Source of the DNA: Richelia sp. UBA3308
Lineage (GTDB): Bacteria; Cyanobacteriota; Cyanobacteriia; Cyanobacteriales; Nostocaceae
NCBI GenBank assembly: GCA_002361335.1
Contig: DESS01000377.1
Coordinates: forward strand, 1-15,315
Direction of reading: 5' to 3'
DNA length: 15,315 nt
In this document: one piece after another, positions 6,891-14,698 of the stretch
How the letters are laid out: every line of letters starts with the position of its first letter
Position numbering within the stretch: position 1 is the first letter of the stretch
Notes under the pieces: model-generated
Database searches by the model: none
Seen by the model: only the letters and a program-made list of their open reading frames with translations
What the model was told of the DNA's origin: nothing
Made by a program: the position numbers and the translations under genes

Positions 6891-6938
6891 CCTTGTCCCC
6901 TTGTCTCCTTGTCCCCTTCCTTGTCCCCTTGTCCCCTT
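6891..6938. repeat. 8-bp tandem repeat (CCTTGTCC)
   Basis: Five octamer units CCTTGTCC, one with a T variant, are interrupted by a half unit CCTT at 6915-6918. The array lies in the spacer after pdhA and before the epimerase gene. This is the short tandemly repeated repetitive (STRR) style known from heterocystous cyanobacteria. Single CCTTGTCC words also occur near 5720, outside the array. Confidence 0.85.
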
Positions 6939-6964
6939 ATTTTCCCATTTCTTTGTCCAAAAAT

Positions 6965-7999
6965 TTATTCGTCTTCGGCAAATACAAAGCGATATAATTC
7001 ACTTGGATCTGGTTCGGGACTACTTTCGGCGAATTGTACTGCTTCGTCAATAGTTCCTTGGATTTTGCGCTCTATATTTTTTAATTCTTCATCAGAAGCC
7101 AAATTTTGCTCAACTAGATAGGCTGCAAATTTCTTAATCGGATCGCGAGATAACCAAAATTCTTTTTCTTCTTTACTACGCATTTCATCTGGATCTGCTA
7201 AGGAGTGACCCCGGAAACGGTAAGTAAGTGCTTCAATTAATGTTGGGCCTTCTCCTGCACGAGCACGTAATATAGCTTCTTGAGCCACGGAACGGACTGC
7301 CAGTACATCCATTCCATCAACTTCCACCCCAGCCATACCAAATACGCTAGCTTTTTTGTAAATTTCAGGCATAGAAGTAGCCCGTTCGTGAGACATGCCG
7401 ATCGCCCACTTATTATTTTCTACCACGAAAATAATCGGTAGTTTCCATAGGGCTGCCATATTTAATGTTTCATAAAATTGACCGTTGTTGCAGGCCCCAT
7501 CGCCGAAAAAGGCTGCTGTAACTTGGTCAGCAGTTTCATCGCCCATGGCTTCACGACGATACTTAGTTTGGAAAGCAGCCCCTGCAGCTACGGGAATACC
7601 CTCAGCAACAAATGCATAACCACCTAAGAGACGATGTTCTGCAGAAAACATATGCATTGAACCACCGCGACCTTTACTACAACCAGTGGCTTTTCCAAAT
7701 AACTCCGCCATCACTTCCTTTGCAGGAACTCCCGCACTTAAAGCATGAACGTGGTCGCGGTAAGTACTGCAAACAAAGTCTTCACCCGCTCGCATCGCTT
7801 TAATTACACCGCTTGAAACTGCTTCTTGCCCGTTGTACAGGTGAACAAAACCAAACATTTTGCCCCTATAATACATTTCGGCGCACTTGTCTTCAAACAA
7901 TCGCCCCAACATCATATCTTCGTAAATTCGCAGACCTTCTTCCTTGGTTATTTGGGCGGTAGTCGGATTAAAGTCGGGTAAAGTGCGTTCTTGAATCAT
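6965..7999 (-). CDS. pdhA: Pyruvate dehydrogenase E1 component, alpha subunit
   Basis: A 344-residue E1 alpha subunit, the thiamine-diphosphate-dependent part of the complex converting pyruvate to acetyl-CoA. I chose ATG 7997-7999 (MIQERTLPDFN) because cyanobacterial homologues begin there; a frame extension to 8041 adds 14 residues with no clear ribosome site. Motifs: RGKMFGFVHLYNGQEA (45-60), STYRDHVHALSAG (78-90), KGRGGSMHMF (109-118), and the thiamine diphosphate motif GDG (166-168) to ENN (194-196). RFRGHSLADPDEMR near 280 fits the conserved loop facing the active site. Length equals the family norm. The beta subunit is not adjacent, which is usual in cyanobacteria where pdh genes are scattered. 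It is divergent from ftn2. Confidence 0.96.
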   Translation of the reverse strand: MIQERTLPDFNPTTAQITKEEGLRIYEDMMLGRLFEDKCAEMYYRGKMFGFVHLYNGQEAVSSGVIKAMRAGEDFVCSTYRDHVHALSAGVPAKEVMAELFGKATGCSKGRGGSMHMFSAEHRLLGGYAFVAEGIPVAAGAAFQTKYRREAMGDETADQVTAAFFGDGACNNGQFYETLNMAALWKLPIIFVVENNKWAIGMSHERATSMPEIYKKASVFGMAGVEVDGMDVLAVRSVAQEAILRARAGEGPTLIEALTYRFRGHSLADPDEMRSKEEKEFWLSRDPIKKFAAYLVEQNLASDEELKNIERKIQGTIDEAVQFAESSPEPDPSELYRFVFAEDE

Positions 8000-8258
8000 T
8001 ATTTTTCGTAAAAACTCCGTGATAATACTTAAAGATTTCACCTTAGTTTACTTACTATCCTTAAATCTATATTGCTATTTAAGCAGCCTTAAATCCTTAG
8101 TTTAGAAGAGTTGGGAAGATTTGCGATCGATATTTTAATCCTCCCTTCTATAAGTAATTAGACTGCTATCTCGCTTATAGATTACCGTTTCAGGATATCA
8201 ATATTCTGCATTTTCAATGACAAATAAAAAAAAGGCAACATATATCCGGAATATATCT

Positions 8259-8272
8259 GTAGATATTTGTAC
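8259..8272. promoter_or_regulatory. NtcA-like GTA-N8-TAC word
   Basis: The sequence GTAGATATTTGTAC has the spacing of the cyanobacterial nitrogen regulator NtcA site. A TATTAT -10-like hexamer begins 17 bases after it on the plus strand, shorter than the usual 22-23, and it is over 440 bp from ftn2. Chance occurrence in AT-rich DNA is likely. Confidence 0.15.
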
Positions 8273-8605
8273 TTAAATGACAATCGTGATATTATCTTTT
8301 ACTCGTTTGGGGAAATATCTCAACAGGTGATGCTTTTCTATAGTAATACTAGGTGAAAAGCTTTTATCTACCTTTTTACTGGTTTTCGTCGAACAGGAGT
8401 ATTGTAGTGCAAATACTACTATATATGGTGTGTATTTAACAATTTAGTGCCGCTGTTGGTAATATTTAAGTTATCGGAGCGATTCCAACTGCCATTCTAC
8501 TAAGTATAGTTAACTATGATAAGAGGTTATACAACGCTTTAATTTACACTCCTTTATTGGCGCTTGACTTTATTTTAAGGGATTTTAAGTAAACTTGTTG
8601 CGATA

Positions 8606-8620
8606 CATACTTGTAGTATG
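8606..8620. promoter_or_regulatory. Palindrome upstream of ftn2
   Basis: CATACT (8606-8611) and AGTATG (8615-8620) are perfect arms around TGT, ending 92 bp before the ftn2 start. It could be a protein-binding site or a small hairpin in the leader. No factor is identified. Confidence 0.25.
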
Positions 8621-8712
8621 AAGTGACTGGGTTATCATTATGGCACGGTTTTACATACCCAAAAATAAATTAAGAAAACTTTATTAATGAAAGCTGAGCA
8701 GGGAAGTAGGCT

Positions 8713-11025
8713 GTGCAAATTCCGCTAGATTATTACCGAATTTTAGGAATACCGATGGCGGCAAGTGGTGAGCAGTTGCGCCAGGCATACAGCGATCGCA
8801 TTGTCGGATTGCCGCGACGCGAATATTCTTCTTCAGCAATTGCATCTCGAAAAAAACTTATAGAAGAAGCTTACGTGGTTTTATCAGATCCAATAGAACG
8901 CAAGGAATACGATCGGGTTTATCTGACACATGCCTATACTCCAGAAGAACGGCCCGATAGAAGTGTGGCGGTTGAAGAGCGGGTATCAAATAGTCAAACA
9001 GATGTAAAATCTACAACTCTAGGCATTGACATTTCCCATTCAGAATTGATTGGAGCTTTAATGCTTTTGCAAGAGTTGGGAGAATACGAACAAGTTTTAC
9101 AATTAGGTCGTCCATACCTAATTAGTAGAAATGGTAAAGTGGCTGGTAATTTAGGCGAGGCATCACGGCAAACACAACTCACCCCGGAACAAACCGCCCA
9201 ACGTCCGGATGTGGTTCTCACCGTCGCCCTTGCCTGCTTGGAATTAGGTCGAGAACAATGGCAGCAAGCTCACTATGAAAATGCCGCTGTTTCCTTAGAA
9301 ACTGGTTTAGAACTATTATCCAACGAAGCGTTATTCCACAGTGTTCAAGCAGAAATAGAAGCGGACCTTTACAGACTACGACCTTACCGCATTTTAGAAT
9401 TATTAGCACTACCAATAGAAAAAACCGCCGAACGACAACAAGGTTTACAATTATTACAGGAAGTACTCCAACAACGTGGCGGTATTGACGGCACAGGCTT
9501 CGATCAATCCGGTTTAAATGTAGATGATTTTCTACGATTCATTCAGCAACTGCGTAACCATTTAACAGTAGCTGAGCAGCACAAGTTATTTGAACAAGAA
9601 AGCAAGCGTCCCTCCGCTGTCGCCTCATACTTAGCTGTATATGCTTCCATCGCACGGGGATTTACTCAACGTCAACCTGCTTTAATCCGTCAAGCAAAAC
9701 AAATGTTGATTCAGTTGGGTAAACGCCAAGACGTACACTTAGAACAATCTTTGTGTGCCTTACTTTTGGGACAAACCCAGGAAGCAACTAGTGCTTTAGA
9801 ATTAAGTCAGGAATACGAAGCTTTAGCTTTTATTAGAGAAAATTCTCAGGACTCTCCCGATTTGCTTCCGGGACTGTGTTTATACGGAGAAGCTTGGTTA
9901 CAAAACGAAGTATTCCTGCATTTTCGGGATTTGAAAAATCAGCAAGCTTCTTTAAAAGAATATTTTGCTAATACCCAAGTACAGGCTTATTTGGAAGCTT
10001 TACCCAGAGAAACTCCAGTAAATCAAGCAAATCGCCAGTCTATTTCTAAGCCTCAATCAAATAGTCAAAATACTCCAAAAAATCATAATTCTAAGGTAAT
10101 TTATGGACAATTTAATAGTCCTAGGCAGACACCACCGGGGTATACTCAAAAAACAACTTCTAATGCTCCTGGTAGACCAACAAACAATCCTGTAACATCC
10201 ACCAATGAAATATCCACACCAGTAGCACCGCTTCCAACAGCAGAACGTTTGAGAGCAAACAACAACCCTTACAATGGTTCTGCAAAAACCAACACGGGTA
10301 TACCTCACCAAGGCAACAGCCGCAAAAGACGTAAGCGCAGCGATATTCCCTACTCTGGAGGTGCTGTGGAAGCAATACCCCGCGCCAGAGTGCCCCGGCG
10401 GCGAAATGCAGCAAGCAATTTAGAAAAAAGAACCCGTATTATTTGGTTAATTCTTGGATCTTTATCAGGTTTATCAGTTTTATGGTTAGTGGTAGTTGGG
10501 GTTATCGGATTATTCCAAAATTTATTTTCCCCCGAACCATACTTAAAAGGGGAACAGTTGAACATAAAAGTAAATCAACCAATTATAGAGATACCATCAC
10601 CAAATAATCAACCCCTTTTAAATAACGGTAATTTGACAAAAGAAAGAGCAGAAGAAATTGTTAGCGCTTGGTTATCTACTAAAGAAGTTGCTTTGGGAAA
10701 AAATCATAATATTCAAAGCTTAAACAATATTTTAGTCGGTACTGCTCTTGCTAATTGGCAATTAGTTGTTCGACAAGATAAAGCCAATAAACGCTATCGA
10801 ACTTTTGAGCATAGTTTAAAAGTTAATTCCGTCGATACCATTCCCAACAACGATAATCAAGCTGCTATCGAAGCTACTGTAACTGAGAAAGCTGATTTCT
10901 ATGAAAATGGTCAATTAAATCAAAGAAAGTCATATAATGAGACTTTACGAGTTCGGTATATGCTACTTAAAATCGGTGGAAAGTGGCGAATTAAAGAAAT
11001 GTCAGTTGTTAATAAAATGAATTGA
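8713..11025 (+). CDS. ftn2: Cell division protein Ftn2/ZipN (ARC6 homologue)
   Basis: A 770-residue protein matching cyanobacterial Ftn2/ZipN, the ancestor of plastid ARC6. It anchors and organises FtsZ at midcell in the inner membrane. Domain order: a J-like domain (about 5-75, DYYRILGIP to LSDPIERKEYDRVY) in which the HPD tripeptide is replaced by LPR (33-35); a helical cytoplasmic region (about 110-430); a low-complexity Asn/Pro/Ser-rich linker (about 430-560); a basic patch SRKRRKRSD and RVPRRR just before one transmembrane helix (576-602); and a C-terminal domain (about 640-770, ERAEEIVSAWLSTK to KWRIKEMSVV) resembling the ARC6 IMS domain, expected in the periplasm. The start is GTG with AAGTAGG just upstream. 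It is monocistronic, divergent from pdhA and convergent with the P450 gene. A HIP1 octamer lies at 8792-8799. Confidence 0.95.
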   Translation: MQIPLDYYRILGIPMAASGEQLRQAYSDRIVGLPRREYSSSAIASRKKLIEEAYVVLSDPIERKEYDRVYLTHAYTPEERPDRSVAVEERVSNSQTDVKSTTLGIDISHSELIGALMLLQELGEYEQVLQLGRPYLISRNGKVAGNLGEASRQTQLTPEQTAQRPDVVLTVALACLELGREQWQQAHYENAAVSLETGLELLSNEALFHSVQAEIEADLYRLRPYRILELLALPIEKTAERQQGLQLLQEVLQQRGGIDGTGFDQSGLNVDDFLRFIQQLRNHLTVAEQHKLFEQESKRPSAVASYLAVYASIARGFTQRQPALIRQAKQMLIQLGKRQDVHLEQSLCALLLGQTQEATSALELSQEYEALAFIRENSQDSPDLLPGLCLYGEAWLQNEVFLHFRDLKNQQASLKEYFANTQVQAYLEALPRETPVNQANRQSISKPQSNSQNTPKNHNSKVIYGQFNSPRQTPPGYTQKTTSNAPGRPTNNPVTSTNEISTPVAPLPTAERLRANNNPYNGSAKTNTGIPHQGNSRKRRKRSDIPYSGGAVEAIPRARVPRRRNAASNLEKRTRIIWLILGSLSGLSVLWLVVVGVIGLFQNLFSPEPYLKGEQLNIKVNQPIIEIPSPNNQPLLNNGNLTKERAEEIVSAWLSTKEVALGKNHNIQSLNNILVGTALANWQLVVRQDKANKRYRTFEHSLKVNSVDTIPNNDNQAAIEATVTEKADFYENGQLNQRKSYNETLRVRYMLLKIGGKWRIKEMSVVNKMN

Positions 11026-11044
11026 TTTTCAAACTTTCGTAATC

Positions 11045-11087
11045 CTGAATTCTAAATTCTGAATTCTAAATTCGGGCATTCTAAATT
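11045..11087. repeat. 14-bp tandem repeat between convergent genes
   Basis: CTGAATTCTAAATT occurs twice in perfect tandem (11045-11058, 11059-11072), followed by a diverged 15-bp unit CGGGCATTCTAAATT. It fills most of the 67-bp spacer between the ftn2 and P450 stop codons, where no intrinsic terminator is seen. Confidence 0.85.
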
Positions 11088-11092
11088 CTTAA

Positions 11093-12334
11093 TTACTTCA
11101 ACATTACTGGTAAGTTCTTATAGCCATGCCACAAGGGTATATTTATCAATTCAAGTTGCGATACATCTACCGCCAGACGTAAATTAGGATTACGTATTAT
11201 TAAGTTAGCGATCGCAATTCTAGTTTCCATGCGTGCTAGGGGAGCTCCTAAACAGGTGTGAATACCGTTACCAAATCCCAGATGCTTGTTGGGGCTACGG
11301 GTAATATCGAACACCTCTGGATTCTCAAACACATCGCGATCGTGATTGGCTGCCCCTAATAAAGGAAAAACCGCTGCCCCTTTGGGAATTGTCACTCCAT
11401 GTAATACAACATCTTCGAGTGCATAACCTGGTTTTGTACCTTGGATGGGGCCTCTATAGCGTAGAATTTCCTCAACTGCGGAATTTATTAACTCAGGTTG
11501 AGAGCGCAAAAGTGCTAATTGATCGGGATGTTGTAGGAGCGTTAAAACGCTGTTGAGAATTAGATAAACGGTGGTTTCGTAGCCAGCAATAATCAGTAGA
11601 AACACCATAGCCACTAATTCATCTTCACTCAGTTTTTCTCCCTCCGTTTCCGCCTGAATTAGTGCAGTTAAAATGTCTTCCGAAGGATTAGAGCGCTTGC
11701 GATCGATTAGCTCGCGGACAAACTTAGATAAGCGGGGCATATCCCAGAATAACGTGCGGAGCAGAGTCAAGCCGGAAAAACCCTCTGACAAAGCCTTCAA
11801 ACCATTATAAAACTGGGGCATATCCTCATCCGCTACCCCCACCATTTCTTGAATAACGGTAACGGGAATAGGTAGGGCATAAGCCTGCTTGAGATCCACA
11901 GTACCCTGTTTCTCAGCCTTGTCAAGCAAATCGTTGGTTAATTGCTCAATTCGCCCCTCCATTTTTGCCAGAGAATGGTGTGTAAAGGCTTGATGTACCA
12001 AATTTCGCAAGCGGCGATGATCCGGTTCATCTTCGGTAATCATGCTGTTAGCGATTAAAGACACCGACTTAGGTAAAGGAAAGGGGAATCTACCTCCACC
12101 TGTAGCAGTGGTACGGTTGCGGACAAAGCGTGGATCTTTAAGAAAATTTACACAGTCATCGTAGCGGGAAATAAAATAAGCATCGATCACACTTACTTTG
12201 CCCTTGCAGACGGGATACTCTTCTCGCAGGAGTTTGTAATATTCGTACTTATTATTTATAAACTCTTTTGAATTTATATTAATCGGTTCTTTGATTTCGA
12301 TTTTGCTTTTTATTGGCTGTGTTTTTGATTTCAT
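11093..12334 (-). CDS. Cytochrome P450
   Basis: A 413-residue soluble bacterial cytochrome P450, a heme-thiolate monooxygenase. Landmarks are in canonical order: EDEPDHRRLRNLV (101-113) of the C-helix; I-helix AGYETT (250-255) with an acidic-Thr pair for proton delivery; K-helix EEILR with Glu289 and Arg292; and heme loop FGNGIHTCLGAPLAR with Cys361 as the thiolate ligand. There is no N-terminal membrane anchor. The pattern is closer to the bacterial CYP107-like group than to the membrane-type P450s; the substrate is not readable. No ferredoxin or reductase partner lies in the window, and the only flavin reductase nearby is a distant pseudogene. The start ATG lacks a clear Shine-Dalgarno. A palindrome and a TetR-domain remnant lie upstream. 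A HIP1 octamer is inside at 11208-11215. Confidence 0.95.
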   Translation of the reverse strand: MKSKTQPIKSKIEIKEPININSKEFINNKYEYYKLLREEYPVCKGKVSVIDAYFISRYDDCVNFLKDPRFVRNRTTATGGGRFPFPLPKSVSLIANSMITEDEPDHRRLRNLVHQAFTHHSLAKMEGRIEQLTNDLLDKAEKQGTVDLKQAYALPIPVTVIQEMVGVADEDMPQFYNGLKALSEGFSGLTLLRTLFWDMPRLSKFVRELIDRKRSNPSEDILTALIQAETEGEKLSEDELVAMVFLLIIAGYETTVYLILNSVLTLLQHPDQLALLRSQPELINSAVEEILRYRGPIQGTKPGYALEDVVLHGVTIPKGAAVFPLLGAANHDRDVFENPEVFDITRSPNKHLGFGNGIHTCLGAPLARMETRIAIANLIIRNPNLRLAVDVSQLELINIPLWHGYKNLPVMLK

Positions 12335-12610
12335 TTTTATTAAAATCCGGTTTAATTTATGTAGAGAAGTTATATATAACGTTTCTACAAGCCCTCAAAA
12401 TTAACATGATGAATTTTTAATTTTGTATTCTAATAAACGTGAAATCCGCTTTTTTCGATAAAACCTATATATTTTTTATATGACTATTTAGTCATGCACG
12501 TTAATTATAGATGACAATAATGTTGCTAAGGTTGCCATTTGTGACTTAAATATCGGAATTAATCTTTACTTAATATTCTTAATATTGATGTAAATAAAGG
12601 TCAATATATC
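12335..12610. other. P450 upstream spacer
   Basis: AT-rich DNA with no gene. Its main landmark is the perfect 16-bp palindrome at 12480-12495. The P450 promoter must lie here or just upstream. AT-rich -10-like words are too frequent to choose one. Confidence 0.5.
12480..12495. promoter_or_regulatory. Operator-like perfect palindrome upstream of the P450 gene
   Basis: ATGACTA and TAGTCAT are perfect 7-bp arms around TT. The site lies 146 bp upstream of the P450 start, between that gene and a TetR-type remnant. TetR-family repressors typically bind short palindromes of this size between their own gene and the target. The assignment as an operator is inferred from position and symmetry. Confidence 0.4.
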
Positions 12611-12724
12611 CTAAAAATATTGATAAAAATTAGCTTTGGCAATCTTCCCCTCCGCCACAATCCGAGAAATCGACGCATTTTTATACCCATGAGTCGCAAA
12701 TTCCGCCATAAGCCGCTCACCCAT
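12611..12724 (-). pseudogene. Remnant of a TetR-family regulator (DNA-binding domain)
   Basis: On the minus strand, 37 codons spell a TetR N-terminal domain: ERLMAEF (helix 1), ATHGYKNASISRIVAEG (helix 2 and approach), then KIAKANFYQYF, the typical recognition-helix signature (compare ISKxxxYxYF). The next codon is TAG (12611-12613), where intact regulators continue with a D/N-K-E-L region and a ligand domain of about 130 residues. No such continuation is visible. Upstream of 12724 the frame runs into repeat sequence; a separate AAEKLF-like stretch near 12755-12775 may be a displaced piece of the same domain. The remnant lies upstream of the P450 gene on the same strand, a common place for a P450 regulator. 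It could instead be the decayed end of a transferred gene. Confidence 0.65.
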
Positions 12725-12892
12725 GCGCTACGTGTAAACCGCATCCTAGGGATGAACAGCTTTTCTGCGGCGATAAGCCCTACCCTACCCTACCCTTCGG
12801 GAACACCGCTCCGGTGAACGGGAACACCTTGTGGTGAACGCGATTGGCATTCGCCACCTTCGGGCGACGGGAAGGGAAGATCGCAACTTCAG
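12725..12892. repeat. Mosaic of small GC-rich palindromic repeats
   Basis: GC-rich repeat fragments are packed together: CGCTACGTGTAAACCGCAT near 12727-12745; GCGATAAGCC at 12770-12779 (also found in the repeat that breaks the reductase gene); CCCTA triplets at 12782-12795; two consecutive units CGGGAACACC-N-GGTGAACG (12798-12820 and 12819-12840); and a CGCC...GGGCG hairpin around 12852-12867. The composition differs sharply from the flanking AT-rich DNA. No gene is supported. Confidence 0.6.
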
Positions 12893-12894
12893 TA

Positions 12895-12964
12895 ATGCCC
12901 CATACGCAATGCCCCATGCCCCATGCCCCATACCCCATGCCCAATGCCCCATGCCCAATGCCCT
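12895..12964. repeat. Heptamer tandem repeat (ATGCCCC), ten units
   Basis: Ten consecutive 7-bp units with consensus ATGCCCC run without gaps; six of the ten are exact or nearly so, and one (ATACGCA) is diverged. This is the heptanucleotide STRR type known from heterocystous cyanobacteria. It abuts the 3' end of the gene at 12971. Confidence 0.9.
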
Positions 12965-12970
12965 TTCAAA

Positions 12971-14698
12971 CTAATTAAGGATGCGCTCATAAATAACATT
13001 ACCTTGAGCATCGTAAACAATAACAGGTACATCAGCATTATCACTGATTGCTTCTAAAGCTTGCTGTAAAGTTTGTAAGTGATTGTTTACATATCGAATA
13101 ATATCTGGGTTTCCTTGAATGCTGGCTTCCATCAAGCTTTCTTGTAGAGTTTGTTCGTATTCGGGGGTAACTCGCACTGAGATTCCTTGGTTGTTTATGA
13201 TGAAAGTACAAATGGGAATTTGATCGGAACAGGTTTTATTTAAATCAGAACGAGTTTTCTGGATGCGGCGATAAAGTTCTAATTTTTCTTGGGCTTGATT
13301 GAGAGAATTAGATGTAGATGCAATTAATTTCTGAGCTTGGATATTGTAAAGGCTGTTGTTGGTAACTTGTTGAGCGTAGCTTAAAGCTGATTGCCATGCT
13401 GCCACTGCAGCTTGCCACTGTTTTTGTTGTTGGTAACCTTTGGCAAGTTTAACGGCGTTAACAGCTTGTTTATAAGTCTTGGCAGCCATCAATTCTTTAT
13501 TTTTTTGGTTTCGAGCTGCTAAGAGTCGGGGTTTATATTCAGAAATTAATTTTCGTGCATCAGAATATGCCGAACTTTTGGCAGGAATTGGGGTTAATGC
13601 ATTTACCGCTACTTGCCAAGTAGATTCAACTTTTTGCCAGTCTGTAAGAGTTTTGGCGGCAGCTTCTCGCTTGTCGGCAACTATAGATACGGCTTTTGCT
13701 GAATTGACTTTTTTCAACCATTTATCTTCCGCCAATAAATCCTGATTCACAGCTTGTAAATTAGCCCGATAACTTACAAGTTTTTTTTGTGCCAATTGAG
13801 AGAGGGGGTTATTGCGATTAATTGCTTCTAATGGTGCGATGGCTTGTCGCCATAACCGCTGTTGATTTTTTAATTCCTTTAGATTTTTAGAAACTGTTTG
13901 ACTTTTTTGCCTTGCTATCCGCGCTGCTTGAGAAGCTGTAAATATCTGTTGAATTTCTTCTGACTTATTAGACAACAGTCGTGAGTGTTGTTGTGATTCT
14001 GGAAAAGAAGGAGATAAATTGGGTATTTTAGTTAAATTTCGTCTCGCTAAATCAATTTTTCTTTGTAATGGAGCTAAATCTTGTTCGGAGTTGATTTTAT
14101 TAATCAACTTTCCATAAGACTTATTTAAATATTGTGCGGTTTGTAGTTCTTTACACTTGGTTATTAAACAAGGGCGAGTTGCAACGTAAACACCGCCTAA
14201 AGTTGCTGAAACTATTACCCCAAAAACTGAAAGTAAAATCAGTTTGATATTAAAACCGGCAAACTTTGATTCTGATTCTGCCGTAAATACAGGTAATTCA
14301 GTAAGGGAGTTCGATGATTCATGGTGCTCCCGGTTGATTGGTGAATAAGTCAAGGCATTTGAATCGGGGATAGAAGAGTCAGAATCATCGTCGTCATTTT
14401 TTTCCAGATTTAGGGAATGTTTGGCATAAGGAAGCTTTGCCCCAACTACTCGTAAGAAAATTTCTGCTTTTTGTTGTTGATACTCCCCCGAATTAATAAG
14501 GGCTTCTTGAATAACTTTAAAAATATTTTCGGTATCGACTGCCACACCTTGGGGATGTTGAGTTAAAATCATGGTTTGGTGATTTTTAACAGCACACCTA
14601 ACACTGAAGAATTCTCCAGATGGAACATCTGCACGTAAGTGTTCCTCCAATTTGTTTGCTAACAATTCTAAATTGTCCTGCCTAATAGCTACTGTCAT
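12971..14698 (-). CDS. Single-pass membrane protein with helical repeat region, function unknown
   Basis: A 575-residue protein I do not recognise beyond a cyanobacterial-style conserved hypothetical. Residues 1-90 look like a compact folded cytoplasmic domain (VAIRQDNLELLANKLEEHL to FLRVVGAKLPY), followed by an acidic, Ser-rich linker with five residues NDDDD around 101-105. One transmembrane helix spans about 151-173. Just after it are CLITKC with Cys177 and Cys182, a possible disulfide if periplasmic. Residues about 185-480 are strongly helical and Gln/Ala/Lys-rich, with Trp-containing segments (LWRQAIAPLEAI, STWQVAVNALTPI, AAWQSALSYA) spaced like degenerate TPR or coiled-coil repeats. The last 80 residues include a second Cys pair (Cys-Ser-Asp near 487 and PICTF) and end VIVYDAQGNVIYERILN. 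Start: ATG with GGAACGGGA just upstream. It is transcribed alone as far as can be seen. A role in envelope or assembly scaffolding is only a guess. Confidence 0.85.
   Translation of the reverse strand: MTVAIRQDNLELLANKLEEHLRADVPSGEFFSVRCAVKNHQTMILTQHPQGVAVDTENIFKVIQEALINSGEYQQQKAEIFLRVVGAKLPYAKHSLNLEKNDDDDSDSSIPDSNALTYSPINREHHESSNSLTELPVFTAESESKFAGFNIKLILLSVFGVIVSATLGGVYVATRPCLITKCKELQTAQYLNKSYGKLINKINSEQDLAPLQRKIDLARRNLTKIPNLSPSFPESQQHSRLLSNKSEEIQQIFTASQAARIARQKSQTVSKNLKELKNQQRLWRQAIAPLEAINRNNPLSQLAQKKLVSYRANLQAVNQDLLAEDKWLKKVNSAKAVSIVADKREAAAKTLTDWQKVESTWQVAVNALTPIPAKSSAYSDARKLISEYKPRLLAARNQKNKELMAAKTYKQAVNAVKLAKGYQQQKQWQAAVAAWQSALSYAQQVTNNSLYNIQAQKLIASTSNSLNQAQEKLELYRRIQKTRSDLNKTCSDQIPICTFIINNQGISVRVTPEYEQTLQESLMEASIQGNPDIIRYVNNHLQTLQQALEAISDNADVPVIVYDAQGNVIYERILN

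Larger units (their letters stand above)
8000..8712. other. Divergent spacer between pdhA and ftn2
   Basis: About 710 bp of AT-rich DNA without a supportable gene. It should hold both promoters. Visible small structures are a GTA-N8-TAC word at 8259-8272, an inverted repeat GCTTTTC/GAAAAGC at 8332-8361, and a perfect palindrome at 8606-8620. None has a well-placed -10 box that would identify a start site. Confidence 0.6.

Noticed and set aside
10057..10565. Overlapping minus-strand frames rich in Cys and Trp
   Set aside because: They lie antisense to the low-complexity linker and membrane helix of ftn2, whose composition explains the odd amino-acid content.
12620..12817. Open plus-strand frame of 65 codons upstream of the P450 gene
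   Set aside because: It is the complement of the TetR remnant plus repeat DNA and has no homology-like motif in this direction.
12895..12964. Considered as a CRISPR array
   Set aside because: The unit is only 7 bp with no spacers, which fits a tandem STRR array.
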